Shown piece after piece: positions 6,943-15,521 of a DNA stretch of 64,000 bases. The stretch is from positions 868,001 through 932,000 of the forward strand of contig NC_017096.1 of assembly GCF_000284335.1 (NCBI RefSeq), in the 5' to 3' direction. The notes below the pieces were generated by a model. That model was not told the origin of the DNA and searched no databases. It was given only the letters and a program-made list of their open reading frames with translations. Made by a program: the position numbers and the translations under genes. Numbering within the stretch: position 1 is the first letter of the stretch; each line of letters starts with the position of its first letter. This DNA is from Caldisericum exile AZM16c01 (GTDB taxonomy: Bacteria > Caldisericota > Caldisericia > Caldisericales > Caldisericaceae).

Positions 6943-8097
6943 TTAATTTCCTCCTAAGAGTGGACTTATTCTTCGTAAGTCTTCTACAATCTCCTTTAGC
7001 TTTACAACTGTATAATCTATTTCTTCTTTTGTGTTATATTTAGATAACGAGAATCTTATTGAACCATGAGAATCTTCATGACTTTTGCCCATCGAAAGTA
7101 GCACATGACTTGCTTGCAAATTTCTGCTGTAGCAAGCAGATCCTGTTGTTACACCAATACCTTCAAAGTCAAGCCTTAAAGCAATAGATTCACCTTCAAT
7201 ATATTTAAATGTAACATTCAAAATATGCGGAAGCGAGTTATCAAGAGTTCCATTAAGTTGAACATCTGAAATTTCGTGCATCAATTTCTCGTACAAGTAA
7301 ACTTTTAGATCTCTTAGATAGTCAGTAATATTCTCGCTCCACAATTCAAAGGCTTTCTTTGCGCCAATTATTGCAGGTGTATTTTCGTGTCCTGCCCTTA
7401 TATTAAATTCGTTAAATCCACCATCAATTAGTTTTTCAAGCTTTGTTCCATTTCTTACGAATAAAATTCCTATGCCCTTTGGACCATAGAACTTATGAGG
7501 AGATATAGTTAGCATATCAATCTGACATTTGGATAAATCAACAGGAACATATGGAACTGCAATTGCAGCATCAACATGCAGAATAATACCCTTTTCTTTT
7601 ACAATTTTTGCAATTTCTTCAATGTTTTGGATAGTTCCAACTTCGTGATTTGCAAGTTGAATTGAAACTAAAATAGTGTCATTACGTATTGCCTTTCTTA
7701 ATTCATCAATATCAACAAAACCTTTTTCATCAACACCAACATATGAAACATTAAAACCAGATAAGGCAAGTTTTTTAACAGTTTCTAAAACCGAAATGTG
7801 CTCAATCTTTGAAGCAATAATATGCTTACCTTTATCTTTATTTGCAAAGGCATAGCCTTTTATGGCAAGGTTGTTTGCTTTTGTTCCAGAAGAAGTAAAA
7901 ATAATTTCATTTCCCGAAACGCCTAACTTATGTGCTATATAATCTCTTGCTTCTTGAATTTTATCGGCAACTTGTAAACCCAAAGTGTGTGAAAAAATTG
8001 AAGAAGGAATTGCATAATACTCGCTTGTAAATTCACACATTTCATCCACTACAGCAGGATCGGGCTTTGTGGAACTCGCATTATCAAAATAAATCAT
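6943..8097 (-). CDS. iscS: Cysteine desulfurase (IscS/NifS family)
   Basis: A 384-residue PLP enzyme that takes sulfur from cysteine. The PLP lysine lies in SPHKFYGPKGIG (near 202), the NHEVGT motif is near 150, and the catalytic Cys is in TTGSACYSRN near residue 319 on the short loop typical of group I enzymes. It overlaps the end of the MIP18 gene by 4 nt (ATGA) and is followed by the IscU fusion. Its sulfur can serve both cluster assembly and the MoaD-like carrier downstream. Confidence 0.93.
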   Translation of the reverse strand: MIYFDNASSTKPDPAVVDEMCEFTSEYYAIPSSIFSHTLGLQVADKIQEARDYIAHKLGVSGNEIIFTSSGTKANNLAIKGYAFANKDKGKHIIASKIEHISVLETVKKLALSGFNVSYVGVDEKGFVDIDELRKAIRNDTILVSIQLANHEVGTIQNIEEIAKIVKEKGIILHVDAAIAVPYVPVDLSKCQIDMLTISPHKFYGPKGIGILFVRNGTKLEKLIDGGFNEFNIRAGHENTPAIIGAKKAFELWSENITDYLRDLKVYLYEKLMHEISDVQLNGTLDNSLPHILNVTFKYIEGESIALRLDFEGIGVTTGSACYSRNLQASHVLLSMGKSHEDSHGSIRFSLSKYNTKEEIDYTVVKLKEIVEDLRRISPLLGGN

Positions 8098-8399
8098 AAA
8101 TAACCTAACTCCTTTTTAGCTTCTTCGCTCATCATGTCAGGTGTCCACGGTGGATCATATGTAAGTTCAATTTGGACGTCTTTCACCCCATCAAGAGATC
8201 TTAAAACCATTTCAACATCATTCATTATGTAATTTCCCATAGGGCATCCAGGAGCAGTCATTGTCATTAGAACCTTTACAATTCCATTTTCTTCGTCTAC
8301 ATCAAGTTTGTAGATAAGTCCGAGATCAACAATGTTAATGGGAATCTCAGGATCATAAACATTTTTTAATGCATTAATTATTTCTTCTCTTGAAACCAT
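8094..8399 (-). CDS. MIP18/DUF59-family Fe-S assembly protein (SufT-like)
   Basis: A 101-residue protein of the metal-sulfur assembly factor family: YDPEIPINIVDLGLIY near residue 16, the MTAPGCPMG motif with the conserved Cys near residue 52, and the DPPWTPDMMSEEAK tail. Such proteins help mature or deliver Fe-S clusters. It starts at 8399 behind AAGGAGG and overlaps the cysteine desulfurase by 4 nt. It is one of three MIP18-type sequences in the window, with the C-terminus of the IscU fusion and 36683-36979. Confidence 0.9.
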   Translation of the reverse strand: MVSREEIINALKNVYDPEIPINIVDLGLIYKLDVDEENGIVKVLMTMTAPGCPMGNYIMNDVEMVLRSLDGVKDVQIELTYDPPWTPDMMSEEAKKELGYL

Positions 8400-8409
8400 T
8401 TTTTCCTCC

Positions 8410-9648
8410 TTACTCTTCCGAGTAAATTCTTTTCTCTCCTTCTAATTTTTTAATATCAGTAACATCTTGCGTTACTTCAAGTGTTCCAAGATAATTTCCG
8501 TTTGTATCACGCACCGCAAAATACCTAATATATATTAGTCGTCCTTGCAAATTTATCCAAAATTCTGCAAGATCACGCTTCCCACTTTTAAAATCCTCTA
8601 AAATCTTATTTACTATATGTACGCTTTTAGGTGGGTGGCAATTTTGTACGCTTCTTCCCAATACTGACTTTGTGCGTACAAAAATCCTTTTTTCACCTCT
8701 ATTAAAGAATTGAACTATATCATCTTTATTGATAAATGTAACTTCGAACGGGAGCGCCTCAAAAAATGCATTTAATTCATCTAGTGTGAATTTTCCAGAA
8801 CCAAGATAAACATACCTATCCTCTTGCTTACCATATCTATCCTGAGACTCAATAACTTCCGGAATAAGATTTCTGTCTGTAAACTTTGCATATCCTATCT
8901 CGCTCATACTTTCTAAAACTTTATTCCATTCTTCTTCATTAAGTCTGTCGATTGCAGTTGGAAATAAAATTTTGTTTTCCTTATAGATGTGAGATGTTTT
9001 GAGATCCACAATGTATTTCAAAAGATTCGGTATTTCTTTTAAATCTGCCTCTTCCAAATTGCTGGCCTTCTCTAAGTATTTTTTCAAATCTTTAAGTCTT
9101 GCACGAACTGAATCATGTTCATTCCAGAGAATCTGAGGAGGCTGAACAACATCATGCCTTTCCAAAAACGGAAATAGTGCATTTTCTTCCCTAACCATGT
9201 GGTTTTCAAGATCTAATAAGGCATCAAACACTTCAAAATTTTCTAGTAATACTTTTATTACTTCTTCTTTATTATTCAGGCTTTCAATCTTGGACGCAAT
9301 ACTCATAACTTTTCCTAAAACGAACGATATTTTTTTGTGCTCATCATATAGAATATACAGTGGATGCCCTGGCTGAACTTTTATTTCTTCGTTTTCAAGA
9401 GATTCCCTAAATATATCTATATGAACATCACATAGCTTATGGATTTTCTCTTGTGGAAAATGATCTTGGACAATAAGTGTATTCTCTATTATCGCTATTT
9501 CTGCAGGATGCACATTTTCAAGAATTTTTTTAAAACGTTCTTTCACCTCTTGAGGGGAAATTAAACCTTTATCCATATCAATAAGAAGATTCCTCATTAA
9601 ATTTAGTCTTTCCTCTCTACTTAAATTGTTTTGTATAAACTCACTCAT
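8410..9648 (-). CDS. DUF438-hemerythrin-PAS sensor protein
   Basis: A 412-residue protein. An N-terminal DUF438-like helical region is followed by a hemerythrin-type domain (HPLYILYDEHKK near 100, ENHMVREENALF near 155, WNEHDSVR near 180, SHIYKENKILF near 220), whose His and Glu residues would bind a diiron centre, and a C-terminal PAS domain (from about 275) containing GRSVQNCHPPKS and a DVTDIKKLE end. Hemerythrins bind oxygen or nitric oxide, so an O2/NO-sensing or repair role upstream of the Fe-S operon is likely. No output domain is visible. Start 9648 is preferred over a GTG at 9657 because GAGGTG lies 6 nt before it. It is probably the first gene of the operon running to 5139. Confidence 0.85.
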   Translation of the reverse strand: MSEFIQNNLSREERLNLMRNLLIDMDKGLISPQEVKERFKKILENVHPAEIAIIENTLIVQDHFPQEKIHKLCDVHIDIFRESLENEEIKVQPGHPLYILYDEHKKISFVLGKVMSIASKIESLNNKEEVIKVLLENFEVFDALLDLENHMVREENALFPFLERHDVVQPPQILWNEHDSVRARLKDLKKYLEKASNLEEADLKEIPNLLKYIVDLKTSHIYKENKILFPTAIDRLNEEEWNKVLESMSEIGYAKFTDRNLIPEVIESQDRYGKQEDRYVYLGSGKFTLDELNAFFEALPFEVTFINKDDIVQFFNRGEKRIFVRTKSVLGRSVQNCHPPKSVHIVNKILEDFKSGKRDLAEFWINLQGRLIYIRYFAVRDTNGNYLGTLEVTQDVTDIKKLEGEKRIYSEE

Positions 9649-9736
9649 TCTTCTCACCTCTGATAAATTATAACCATTAAAGTAATATTTTGCAAGAGAA
9701 AATTCAAAGAATTTTTAGAAATTTTAGTAAAAATTC

Positions 9737-9764
9737 TTGACAATAATTCAAAATTCTGTAAACT
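9737..9764 (+). promoter_or_regulatory. rpsU promoter
   Basis: TTGACA (9737-9742), 16-bp spacer, TAAACT (9759-9764), about 60 bp before the S21 start. The predicted leader of roughly 50 nt contains the hairpin at 9797-9815. Confidence 0.6.
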
Positions 9765-9796
9765 TGTAATGAGAAAATTGTGAAAGGAGGCGATTA

Positions 9797-9815
9797 TCCT
9801 AACGATTTGTTAGGA
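9797..9815 (+). promoter_or_regulatory. Hairpin covering the rpsU ribosome-binding site
   Basis: TCCTAAC, loop GATTT, GTTAGGA: a perfect 7-bp stem. Its 3' arm includes most of the AGGAG (9812-9816) that serves the GTG start at 9824. A second, stronger AAAGGAGG at 9783-9790 lies upstream with no canonical start codon at proper distance. The arrangement suggests translational control of S21. Confidence 0.5.
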
Positions 9816-9823
9816 GAAAACCA

Positions 9824-9985
9824 GTGGCAGAAGTACACAGAAGACAAAATGAGTCCCTAGAGGACATGCTAAAAAGATTTAGAAGGGAATGCGCAAAGGA
9901 TGGAATTTACGCGGAAATTAAAAAAAGACGCTATTATGTTCCGCCAAGCGTAAGAAAAAAACAAAAAGAAGCAAAGAAAAAGTAA
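9824..9985 (+). CDS. rpsU: Ribosomal protein bS21
   Basis: A 53-residue, highly basic small-subunit protein matching bS21: an ESLEDMLKRFRREC segment at the front, RRYYVPPSVRKK in the middle and a lysine-rich tail. It binds the 30S platform near the 3' end of 16S rRNA and affects Shine-Dalgarno use. GTG at 9824 is chosen because TAGGAG lies 8 nt upstream and no ATG fits. It is a single-gene unit with its own promoter and a strong terminator at 9994. The ribosome-binding site is held in a hairpin. Confidence 0.92.
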   Translation: MAEVHRRQNESLEDMLKRFRRECAKDGIYAEIKKRRYYVPPSVRKKQKEAKKK

Positions 9986-9993
9986 AAAAACTT

Positions 9994-10020
9994 AAAGGCA
10001 GGCTTTACCCTGCCTTTATT
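9994..10020 (+). terminator. rpsU terminator
   Basis: AAAGGCAGG, loop CTTTAC, CCTGCCTTT: a perfect 9-bp stem, with T-rich sequence after it. It starts 8 bp past the rpsU stop. Confidence 0.85.
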
Positions 10021-10037
10021 TGTTTTGGGGGATAAAA

Positions 10038-10292
10038 ATGGCGATTAATCCAAACACTAAAAAAACCGAAGTTACAATATTAACAGATGCATTTGTTATT
10101 AAAGGTTTCATTTATGTCCCTGCTAACATGCGCTTTTCTGATGCGTTGAATAAGTTTTTAAAAGATATACAATTTTTGCCTGTAGTTAACGCTGAAATTC
10201 GTGCCATTAACTCTAATCAAATAGTCGAAAAAAGAGATTTTATTCTAATCAAAAAAGAGATGATTGTAGTGATATCACCTTCTTCGGAATAA
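10038..10292 (+). CDS. Conserved hypothetical protein (DUF6812-like beta-barrel)
   Basis: An 84-residue protein of unknown function. It reads TEVTILTDAFVIKGFIYVP, RFSDALNKFLKDIQFLPVVNAEI and a short end with KKEMIVVISP, which resembles the small DUF6812-type proteins that pair a transmitter-like beta strand set with an 'FLPLTNVE' motif. No signal peptide or membrane segment is seen. The ATG at 10038 is preceded by GGGGGA, so an upstream TTG reading is not needed. The gene follows the rpsU terminator and its 3' end overlaps the convergent thrC by 18 bp. Confidence 0.6.
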   Translation: MAINPNTKKTEVTILTDAFVIKGFIYVPANMRFSDALNKFLKDIQFLPVVNAEIRAINSNQIVEKRDFILIKKEMIVVISPSSE

Positions 10293-11531
10293 TTCGTTTA
10301 TTTCCATTACTTTTCTCTTTACATCTTCAATAGTTGGATCGATATAAATCGGTTCTTTGACAGATTTCATGGCACTATCAATATCCTTTAAGCCGTTGCC
10401 GGTGATAATAACAACTACTTTATCACTTCCTTTGATAAGACCTTCCTTAAGAGCTTTTAAATACCCTGCAAATGAAGTAGAAGCGGCAGGTTCAGCAAAA
10501 ATACCACTCATAGTTCCAAGATATTTTATTGCTTTTAGAATTTCTTCGTCACTAACTTTTATTCCAAATCCATTCGAGTTTTTAATGTATTTAACAGCCA
10601 TGATTCCAGATCGAGGAATACCAACTGATATACTATCTGCAATCGTGTTTGGCACAACAGGTTTTATTATACCATCCCCATTTACAGCATCTACAACTGG
10701 AGAACAACCTTCCGCCTGGACTGCAACTATCTTAGGCATCCTATCTATAAAGCCAAGGTTCAACAAATCAAAAAATCCTTTATAAACTCCTGAAATAATA
10801 TTCCCATCCCCAACGGATACAAAAACATAATTTGGAACATCGAAACTTAACTGCTCTGCAATTTCAAGTGCAACGGTTTTCTTACCTTCAACAGTATATG
10901 GATTAAAACCTGTGTTTCTATTGTACCATCCAAATTCTCTCGTTGCTTTTATTGAAAGATCAAATGCTTCATCATAAGTGCCATTAACTGCAAAGACAGT
11001 TGCTCCGAACACTAAAAGTTGAGTTAATTTGGCTTTTGGAGCATTTTTAGGAACAAAAATATAAGACTTCAATCCAAGCGACGCAGTTGCTCCTGCAAGA
11101 GAAGAAGCAGCATTTCCGGTAGATGCACAAGTAATTTCAGTTTTGCCTAATTCTTGAGCCTTGCTAACTACTATTGCAGAAGCTCTATCCTTCAAAGAGG
11201 CGGTAGGGTTTCTGCCATCATCTTTAACGAAAAGGTTTGAAACTCCTAAATCCTCCCGAATTCTGGGAACCTGATAAAGAGGGGTAAATCCAACTTGGAG
11301 AGGCGCAATTTTTGAAGGATCATTAATTGGAAGTAGAGGCAAATATCGCCATAATGAGTAACTTTTATTATTTGAAAGATACTCTTTAGTAAATTCTCTT
11401 TTTATAGATTCGTAGTCATATTCAACTTCAAGCAATCCATTATCTCCACACTTGGGACAAGTGTACATTACCTCGTTTTCATCGTATTCTGTCCCGCAAA
11501 CTAAACACTTAAGTCTTTTAACATGACCCAT
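10275..11531 (-). CDS. thrC: Threonine synthase
   Basis: A 418-residue PLP enzyme that converts O-phosphohomoserine to threonine. An N-terminal zinc-ribbon-like part (CLVCGTEY and CPKCG, residues 8-30) precedes the PLP fold. The PLP lysine is in TASLKDRAS (near 111), followed by STGNAASSLAG and the C-terminal VIITGNGLKD. Start 11531 is preferred because AAAGGAG lies just upstream; 11567 would add 12 residues with no ribosome-binding site. It is a single gene facing the small plus-strand gene and divergent from the BMP operon. Confidence 0.92.
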   Translation of the reverse strand: MGHVKRLKCLVCGTEYDENEVMYTCPKCGDNGLLEVEYDYESIKREFTKEYLSNNKSYSLWRYLPLLPINDPSKIAPLQVGFTPLYQVPRIREDLGVSNLFVKDDGRNPTASLKDRASAIVVSKAQELGKTEITCASTGNAASSLAGATASLGLKSYIFVPKNAPKAKLTQLLVFGATVFAVNGTYDEAFDLSIKATREFGWYNRNTGFNPYTVEGKKTVALEIAEQLSFDVPNYVFVSVGDGNIISGVYKGFFDLLNLGFIDRMPKIVAVQAEGCSPVVDAVNGDGIIKPVVPNTIADSISVGIPRSGIMAVKYIKNSNGFGIKVSDEEILKAIKYLGTMSGIFAEPAASTSFAGYLKALKEGLIKGSDKVVVIITGNGLKDIDSAMKSVKEPIYIDPTIEDVKRKVMEINELFRRR

Positions 11532-11591
11532 ATCAACGCTCCTTTCTCTTTTTCTTATTATATTCAATCTTAAAAATTCTTCATAAATCTA

Positions 11592-11620
11592 TTGCAATTT
11601 TTAAGCAATTTTAATAAAAT
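11592..11620 (+). promoter_or_regulatory. Promoter of the nucleoside importer operon
   Basis: TTGCAA (11592-11597), 17-bp spacer, TAAAAT (11615-11620), 19 bp before the ATG of the binding-protein gene. Confidence 0.6.
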
Positions 11621-11639
11621 ACATTAAAGGAGGTGAAGT

Positions 11640-12842
11640 ATGTTAAAAAACAAATTAAAAACACTAGTTGTTGCATTAGTTATGCTAATGCTTGTATTTA
11701 CTGCTGTCTCATGTCAGCCTCAACAAACATCTCAAACAACTACACAAACTCAAACTCAAGAGAAGACTATTAAGGCTGGTTTCATCTATGTCGGACCTAC
11801 GGGAGACTATGGATGGACTGCCGCACATGACGAAGCAAGGAAACAACTTGAAAAGAAATTCCCATGGCTTAAAACTGTCTACATTGAATCAGTTCCAGAA
11901 ACTGATGCGGGACGTTACATTGACAGGTTGGTAAATGAGGAAAAGTGCAACATCATCTTCACAACCAGTTTTGGTTACATGGATGCAACTGCAGAAGCAG
12001 CAAAGAAATACCCGAATGTAATATTTGAACACTGCTCAGGTTACAAAAGAGATACTAATCTTGGAACATACTTCTCAGAACTCTACCAAGCATACTACTT
12101 AACAGGTCTTATGGCTGGTGCGTTAACAAAAAGCAATAAAGTAGGTTACGTTGCTGCCCATCCAATACCTGAGGTTGTAAGACACATTAACGCATTCGCA
12201 ATTGGCGTAAAAGAAGCAAATCCCAAAGCTAAGGTATATGTTAGGTGGCTTTTCTCTTGGTATGATCCTGCAAAGGCAAAGGAAGCAGCAGAATCACTAA
12301 TTTCCGAAGGTGTTGATGCGTTAGCCTTTACTGAAGACTCGACAGCTGTTATCGATGTTGGAGAGGAACATACGAAGAAGGGACAACAAATTTACACATT
12401 CTCACACTATAGCCCAATGCTTCAATATGGTCCTGATACAGTTGTTTCTGGACAACTTGCAGACTGGGAACCAATCTATGAAGATATTATAAGAAGAGTT
12501 TACACGAATACTTGGACCAACCAAGATTACTGGTGGCTAATGAAAGAAGGATCATGCATAGTTGGTGCAGATATGAATACACCAATTAATCCGAAATTTG
12601 TAGATGCACTTAAAGCAAAATTCGTAAACGATCCGATCTTTGGAAAAATTAGTATCTATGACCTCGTTATGAAGAGAAAAGAACAAATGAGCGAACCTAC
12701 AGTACTATTCGATCCGTTTACAGGCCCAATCTATGATCAAAAGGGAACTTTAAGGCTTAAACCAGGAGAAAGAGCATCACACGATACTCTTTGGAGTATC
12801 GATTGGTTTGTTGATAACGTTGTAGGAGAAATCCCGAAATAA
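11640..12842 (+). CDS. BMP-family substrate-binding lipoprotein (nucleoside importer)
   Basis: A 400-residue exported lipoprotein. The signal peptide ends in a lipobox at FTAVSC (Cys near residue 26), followed by a Gln/Thr-rich linker. The mature part matches the basic membrane protein (PnrA/Med) family: GFIYVGPTGDYGWTAAHD near 47 and VGYVAAHPIPEVVRHINAF near 168. In this family the ligands are purine nucleosides. It starts at 11640 behind AAAGGAGGTG and is followed by the ATPase and two permease genes, making a complete importer. A GC hairpin after it probably keeps its transcript more abundant than the downstream genes. Confidence 0.9.
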   Translation: MLKNKLKTLVVALVMLMLVFTAVSCQPQQTSQTTTQTQTQEKTIKAGFIYVGPTGDYGWTAAHDEARKQLEKKFPWLKTVYIESVPETDAGRYIDRLVNEEKCNIIFTTSFGYMDATAEAAKKYPNVIFEHCSGYKRDTNLGTYFSELYQAYYLTGLMAGALTKSNKVGYVAAHPIPEVVRHINAFAIGVKEANPKAKVYVRWLFSWYDPAKAKEAAESLISEGVDALAFTEDSTAVIDVGEEHTKKGQQIYTFSHYSPMLQYGPDTVVSGQLADWEPIYEDIIRRVYTNTWTNQDYWWLMKEGSCIVGADMNTPINPKFVDALKAKFVNDPIFGKISIYDLVMKRKEQMSEPTVLFDPFTGPIYDQKGTLRLKPGERASHDTLWSIDWFVDNVVGEIPK

Positions 12843-12867
12843 ATAGAAATAACAAGTAAACAACTTG

Positions 12868-12886
12868 GGGGGATTTATTCCCCCCT
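12868..12886 (+). terminator. Intercistronic hairpin after the binding-protein gene
   Basis: GGGGGG, ATTTATT, CCCCCC, 25 bp after the stop codon and 26 bp before the ATPase start. It is likely a partial terminator or mRNA-stabilising stem that favours the binding protein. Confidence 0.55.
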
Positions 12887-12912
12887 TCAATTAAATTAAG
12901 TGAGGTGAAACC

Positions 12913-14466
12913 TTGGATGGAAAAGAAATTGAATTCAAGTCAATCGAACTAAAAGATATATATAAAGAATTTCCAGGAGTTGTTGCAAACAACGGAATCT
13001 CTTTAAAAATTAATGCAGGAGAAATACATGCGCTTTTAGGAGAAAATGGTGCAGGAAAGACAACACTTATGAACATTATTTACGGAATTTATCAACCTGA
13101 TGAAGGAGAAATATTTATAAACGGAAAAAAAGTTTTTATTGACTCCCCACGAACAGCAATGAACTATGGAATTGGAATGGTTCACCAACACTTTATGCTC
13201 GTCGAGAATCATTCAGTCGCTGAAAATGTTGCCCTTGGACTTAAAGAAGCAAAATTTTTTAATCCAACAAAGGATATTGCAAAAGAAATAGAAAGATATA
13301 GTAGCGAAATTGGTTTACATGTAAATCCTGATGCAAAAATCTGGCAACTTTCAGCAGGAGAGCAACAGAGAGTAGAAATTTTAAAAGCATTAATGCGTGG
13401 TGCAAAACTTTTGATACTTGATGAACCCACATCAGTGTTAACACCACAAGAAGCAGGCGAACTTTTTAAAACAATTAAAAAACTTGTTAACCAAGGACAT
13501 TCGGTAATTTTCATTACACATAAGCTTGAGGAAGTCTACGAACTAGGTGGGATAGTAACAGTTTTGCGACAAGGTAAAGTAGTTGGCACCACCACAACAA
13601 AGCATGCAACAAAAGAAGAACTTGCAAAAATGATGGTTGGAAGAGAAATTATTTTCAATTTTGAGAAGGAAGTAGTCCCTCAAGGGAAAGTTATTGTTAA
13701 AGTTGAAAATCTTGAAGTTTTAAGCGATAAAGGAATAAAAGCTGTTAAGAATTTGTCCTTTGAGGTGCGTTCGGGTGAAATTTTAGGAATTGCAGGTGTT
13801 TCAGGAAATGGGCAAAAAGAGCTCGTTGAGGCGCTTACGGGCCTTAGACACGTAGAAAAAGGAAAGATCATTATAAATGGCAAAGAAATACAAAATAGTG
13901 GGGCAAGAGAAATCGGTGAAATGGGAGTTGCTCATATTCCAGAAGAAAGAATTAAATACGGAATTGTACCTAACCTTCCAGTTTACGAAAATGCAGTTCT
14001 AAGAGATTATTATAAAGAACCATTTTCGAATAAAGGCATTTTAAACTACAAATCAATTAAAGATTTTGCAATAAAACTGGTAAAAGATTTTTCTATTGCA
14101 ACGCCTTCTATCGAAACCAAAACAAAACTTTTATCTGGTGGAAACATACAAAAATTAATTCTTGCTCGCGAAACCACCACAAAGTCAGACTTCATTGTTG
14201 CAGCACATCCAACTTACGGTCTTGACATCGCAGCAACTGAATATATACGAAAATTATTGTTGAAGAAAAGAAAAGAAGGCTCAGCAATACTTCTTGTATC
14301 AGAAGATTTAGAAGAAATCCTACAACTAAGCGATAGAATTGCAGTTATGTTTATGGGAGAATTTATGGGTATAGTTGATCCTAAAAAAGTTTCAATTGAA
14401 GAAATCGGTTTGATGATGGCTGGGTCACTGAGGAAGCAGGAGGAGAATAATGCACATCTCAATTGA
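12913..14466 (+). CDS. ABC transporter ATPase, duplicated (nucleoside/sugar type)
   Basis: A 517-residue protein with two ABC domains, as in RbsA/YufO-type importers. The first has GENGAGKTT (near 42), LSAGEQQR and ILDEPTSVLT. The second has GVSGNGQKEL (near 297) and LSGGNIQK, and its Walker B region (AAHPTYGLD) is degenerate, typical of this family. It powers the BMP importer. The TTG start at 12913 is used because GAGGTG precedes it by 5 nt and the nearby ATG is out of frame. It overlaps the first permease by 17 nt. Confidence 0.92.
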   Translation: MDGKEIEFKSIELKDIYKEFPGVVANNGISLKINAGEIHALLGENGAGKTTLMNIIYGIYQPDEGEIFINGKKVFIDSPRTAMNYGIGMVHQHFMLVENHSVAENVALGLKEAKFFNPTKDIAKEIERYSSEIGLHVNPDAKIWQLSAGEQQRVEILKALMRGAKLLILDEPTSVLTPQEAGELFKTIKKLVNQGHSVIFITHKLEEVYELGGIVTVLRQGKVVGTTTTKHATKEELAKMMVGREIIFNFEKEVVPQGKVIVKVENLEVLSDKGIKAVKNLSFEVRSGEILGIAGVSGNGQKELVEALTGLRHVEKGKIIINGKEIQNSGAREIGEMGVAHIPEERIKYGIVPNLPVYENAVLRDYYKEPFSNKGILNYKSIKDFAIKLVKDFSIATPSIETKTKLLSGGNIQKLILARETTTKSDFIVAAHPTYGLDIAATEYIRKLLLKKRKEGSAILLVSEDLEEILQLSDRIAVMFMGEFMGIVDPKKVSIEEIGLMMAGSLRKQEENNAHLN

Positions 14467-15517
14467 AAAAAGAGGATATGTATCAAAAAATTTCTCAACT
14501 GCAATATATATTTCATCAATATTCTTCGCGGTAATAGTCTCAAGTTTTATATTTCTCTTTAGAGGGGTAAATCCATTCTACGCTTTTTATAAAATCTTTC
14601 AAGGTTCTTTCGGATCTCTTTATGGCATTAAGGAAACGATAACCAAGGCTATACCGTTACTACTTATTGCAGAAGGACTAATTGTAGCCTTTAAAGGTAA
14701 ATTCTGGAATATTGGTGCAAACGGTCAACTTCTAATTGGGGCAACATTATCGACTTGGGTAGCATTGAATTTTGGTCCAACCAACTCAACAATTCCAACA
14801 CTTCTTCTTATGTTCCTTGTAGGGTTTATAGGTGGTGCATTATACGGACTTATACCGGCGCTTATGAAAGTTAAATTAGGCATTAATGAAATCATAATAA
14901 CTCTTATGTTTAACTATATAGCAGAGGACTTTGTTGAGTATTTGGTATACGGTCCTTGGAAAGGTAAAACTCAGTATGGATTTCCCTACACAGACAACTT
15001 CCCTTCAAGTGCAACATTAGCACAGATTCCAGGAACAAGAATAAGTTATGTGACCTTAATAGTTGCATTGATCTCTGCGATTTTAATTTACTTTTTTATA
15101 GAAAAAACTAAATACGGATTTGAGATAAAAGTTACAGGAGAAAATCCACATGCAGCAAAGTATTCTGGCATAAACTTTGTAAAGATAACAATAATAATGA
15201 TGTTAATTTCAGGTGGGCTTGCAGGAATTGCAGGTGTTGGAGAGGTTGCAGGCATTCATAAACACCTAACTTATCCTTCGCAGGTTTCCTCTGGATATGG
15301 GTATACAGCCATAATTGTCGCATGGCTTGCGCAACTTAATCCGATTCTTGCAATAATTTCTGCATTTTTCTTTGGCGGAATTTTAGTCGGTGGAGATATA
15401 ATACAGACATCTCTCGGTTTTCCTTTTTCTACAATCAATGCATTTAACGGGTTTATATTGATATTTGTAATGGTTGGCAATTTCTTTACTGAATATAAAA
15501 TTAAAATTAGAAGGTGA
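14450..15517 (+). CDS. ABC transporter permease (nucleoside importer, subunit 1)
   Basis: A 355-residue inner-membrane permease of the branched-chain amino acid/ribose/nucleoside class, with about eight to ten hydrophobic segments. The family motifs GKFWNIGANGQLLIGA near 79 and GENPHAAKYSGI near 230 are clear. It starts inside the ATPase gene (17-nt overlap) behind GGAGGAG, indicating coupled translation. It forms the pore with the permease encoded next. Confidence 0.92.
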   Translation: MHISIEKRGYVSKNFSTAIYISSIFFAVIVSSFIFLFRGVNPFYAFYKIFQGSFGSLYGIKETITKAIPLLLIAEGLIVAFKGKFWNIGANGQLLIGATLSTWVALNFGPTNSTIPTLLLMFLVGFIGGALYGLIPALMKVKLGINEIIITLMFNYIAEDFVEYLVYGPWKGKTQYGFPYTDNFPSSATLAQIPGTRISYVTLIVALISAILIYFFIEKTKYGFEIKVTGENPHAAKYSGINFVKITIIMMLISGGLAGIAGVGEVAGIHKHLTYPSQVSSGYGYTAIIVAWLAQLNPILAIISAFFFGGILVGGDIIQTSLGFPFSTINAFNGFILIFVMVGNFFTEYKIKIRR

Positions 15518-15521
15518 TAAT

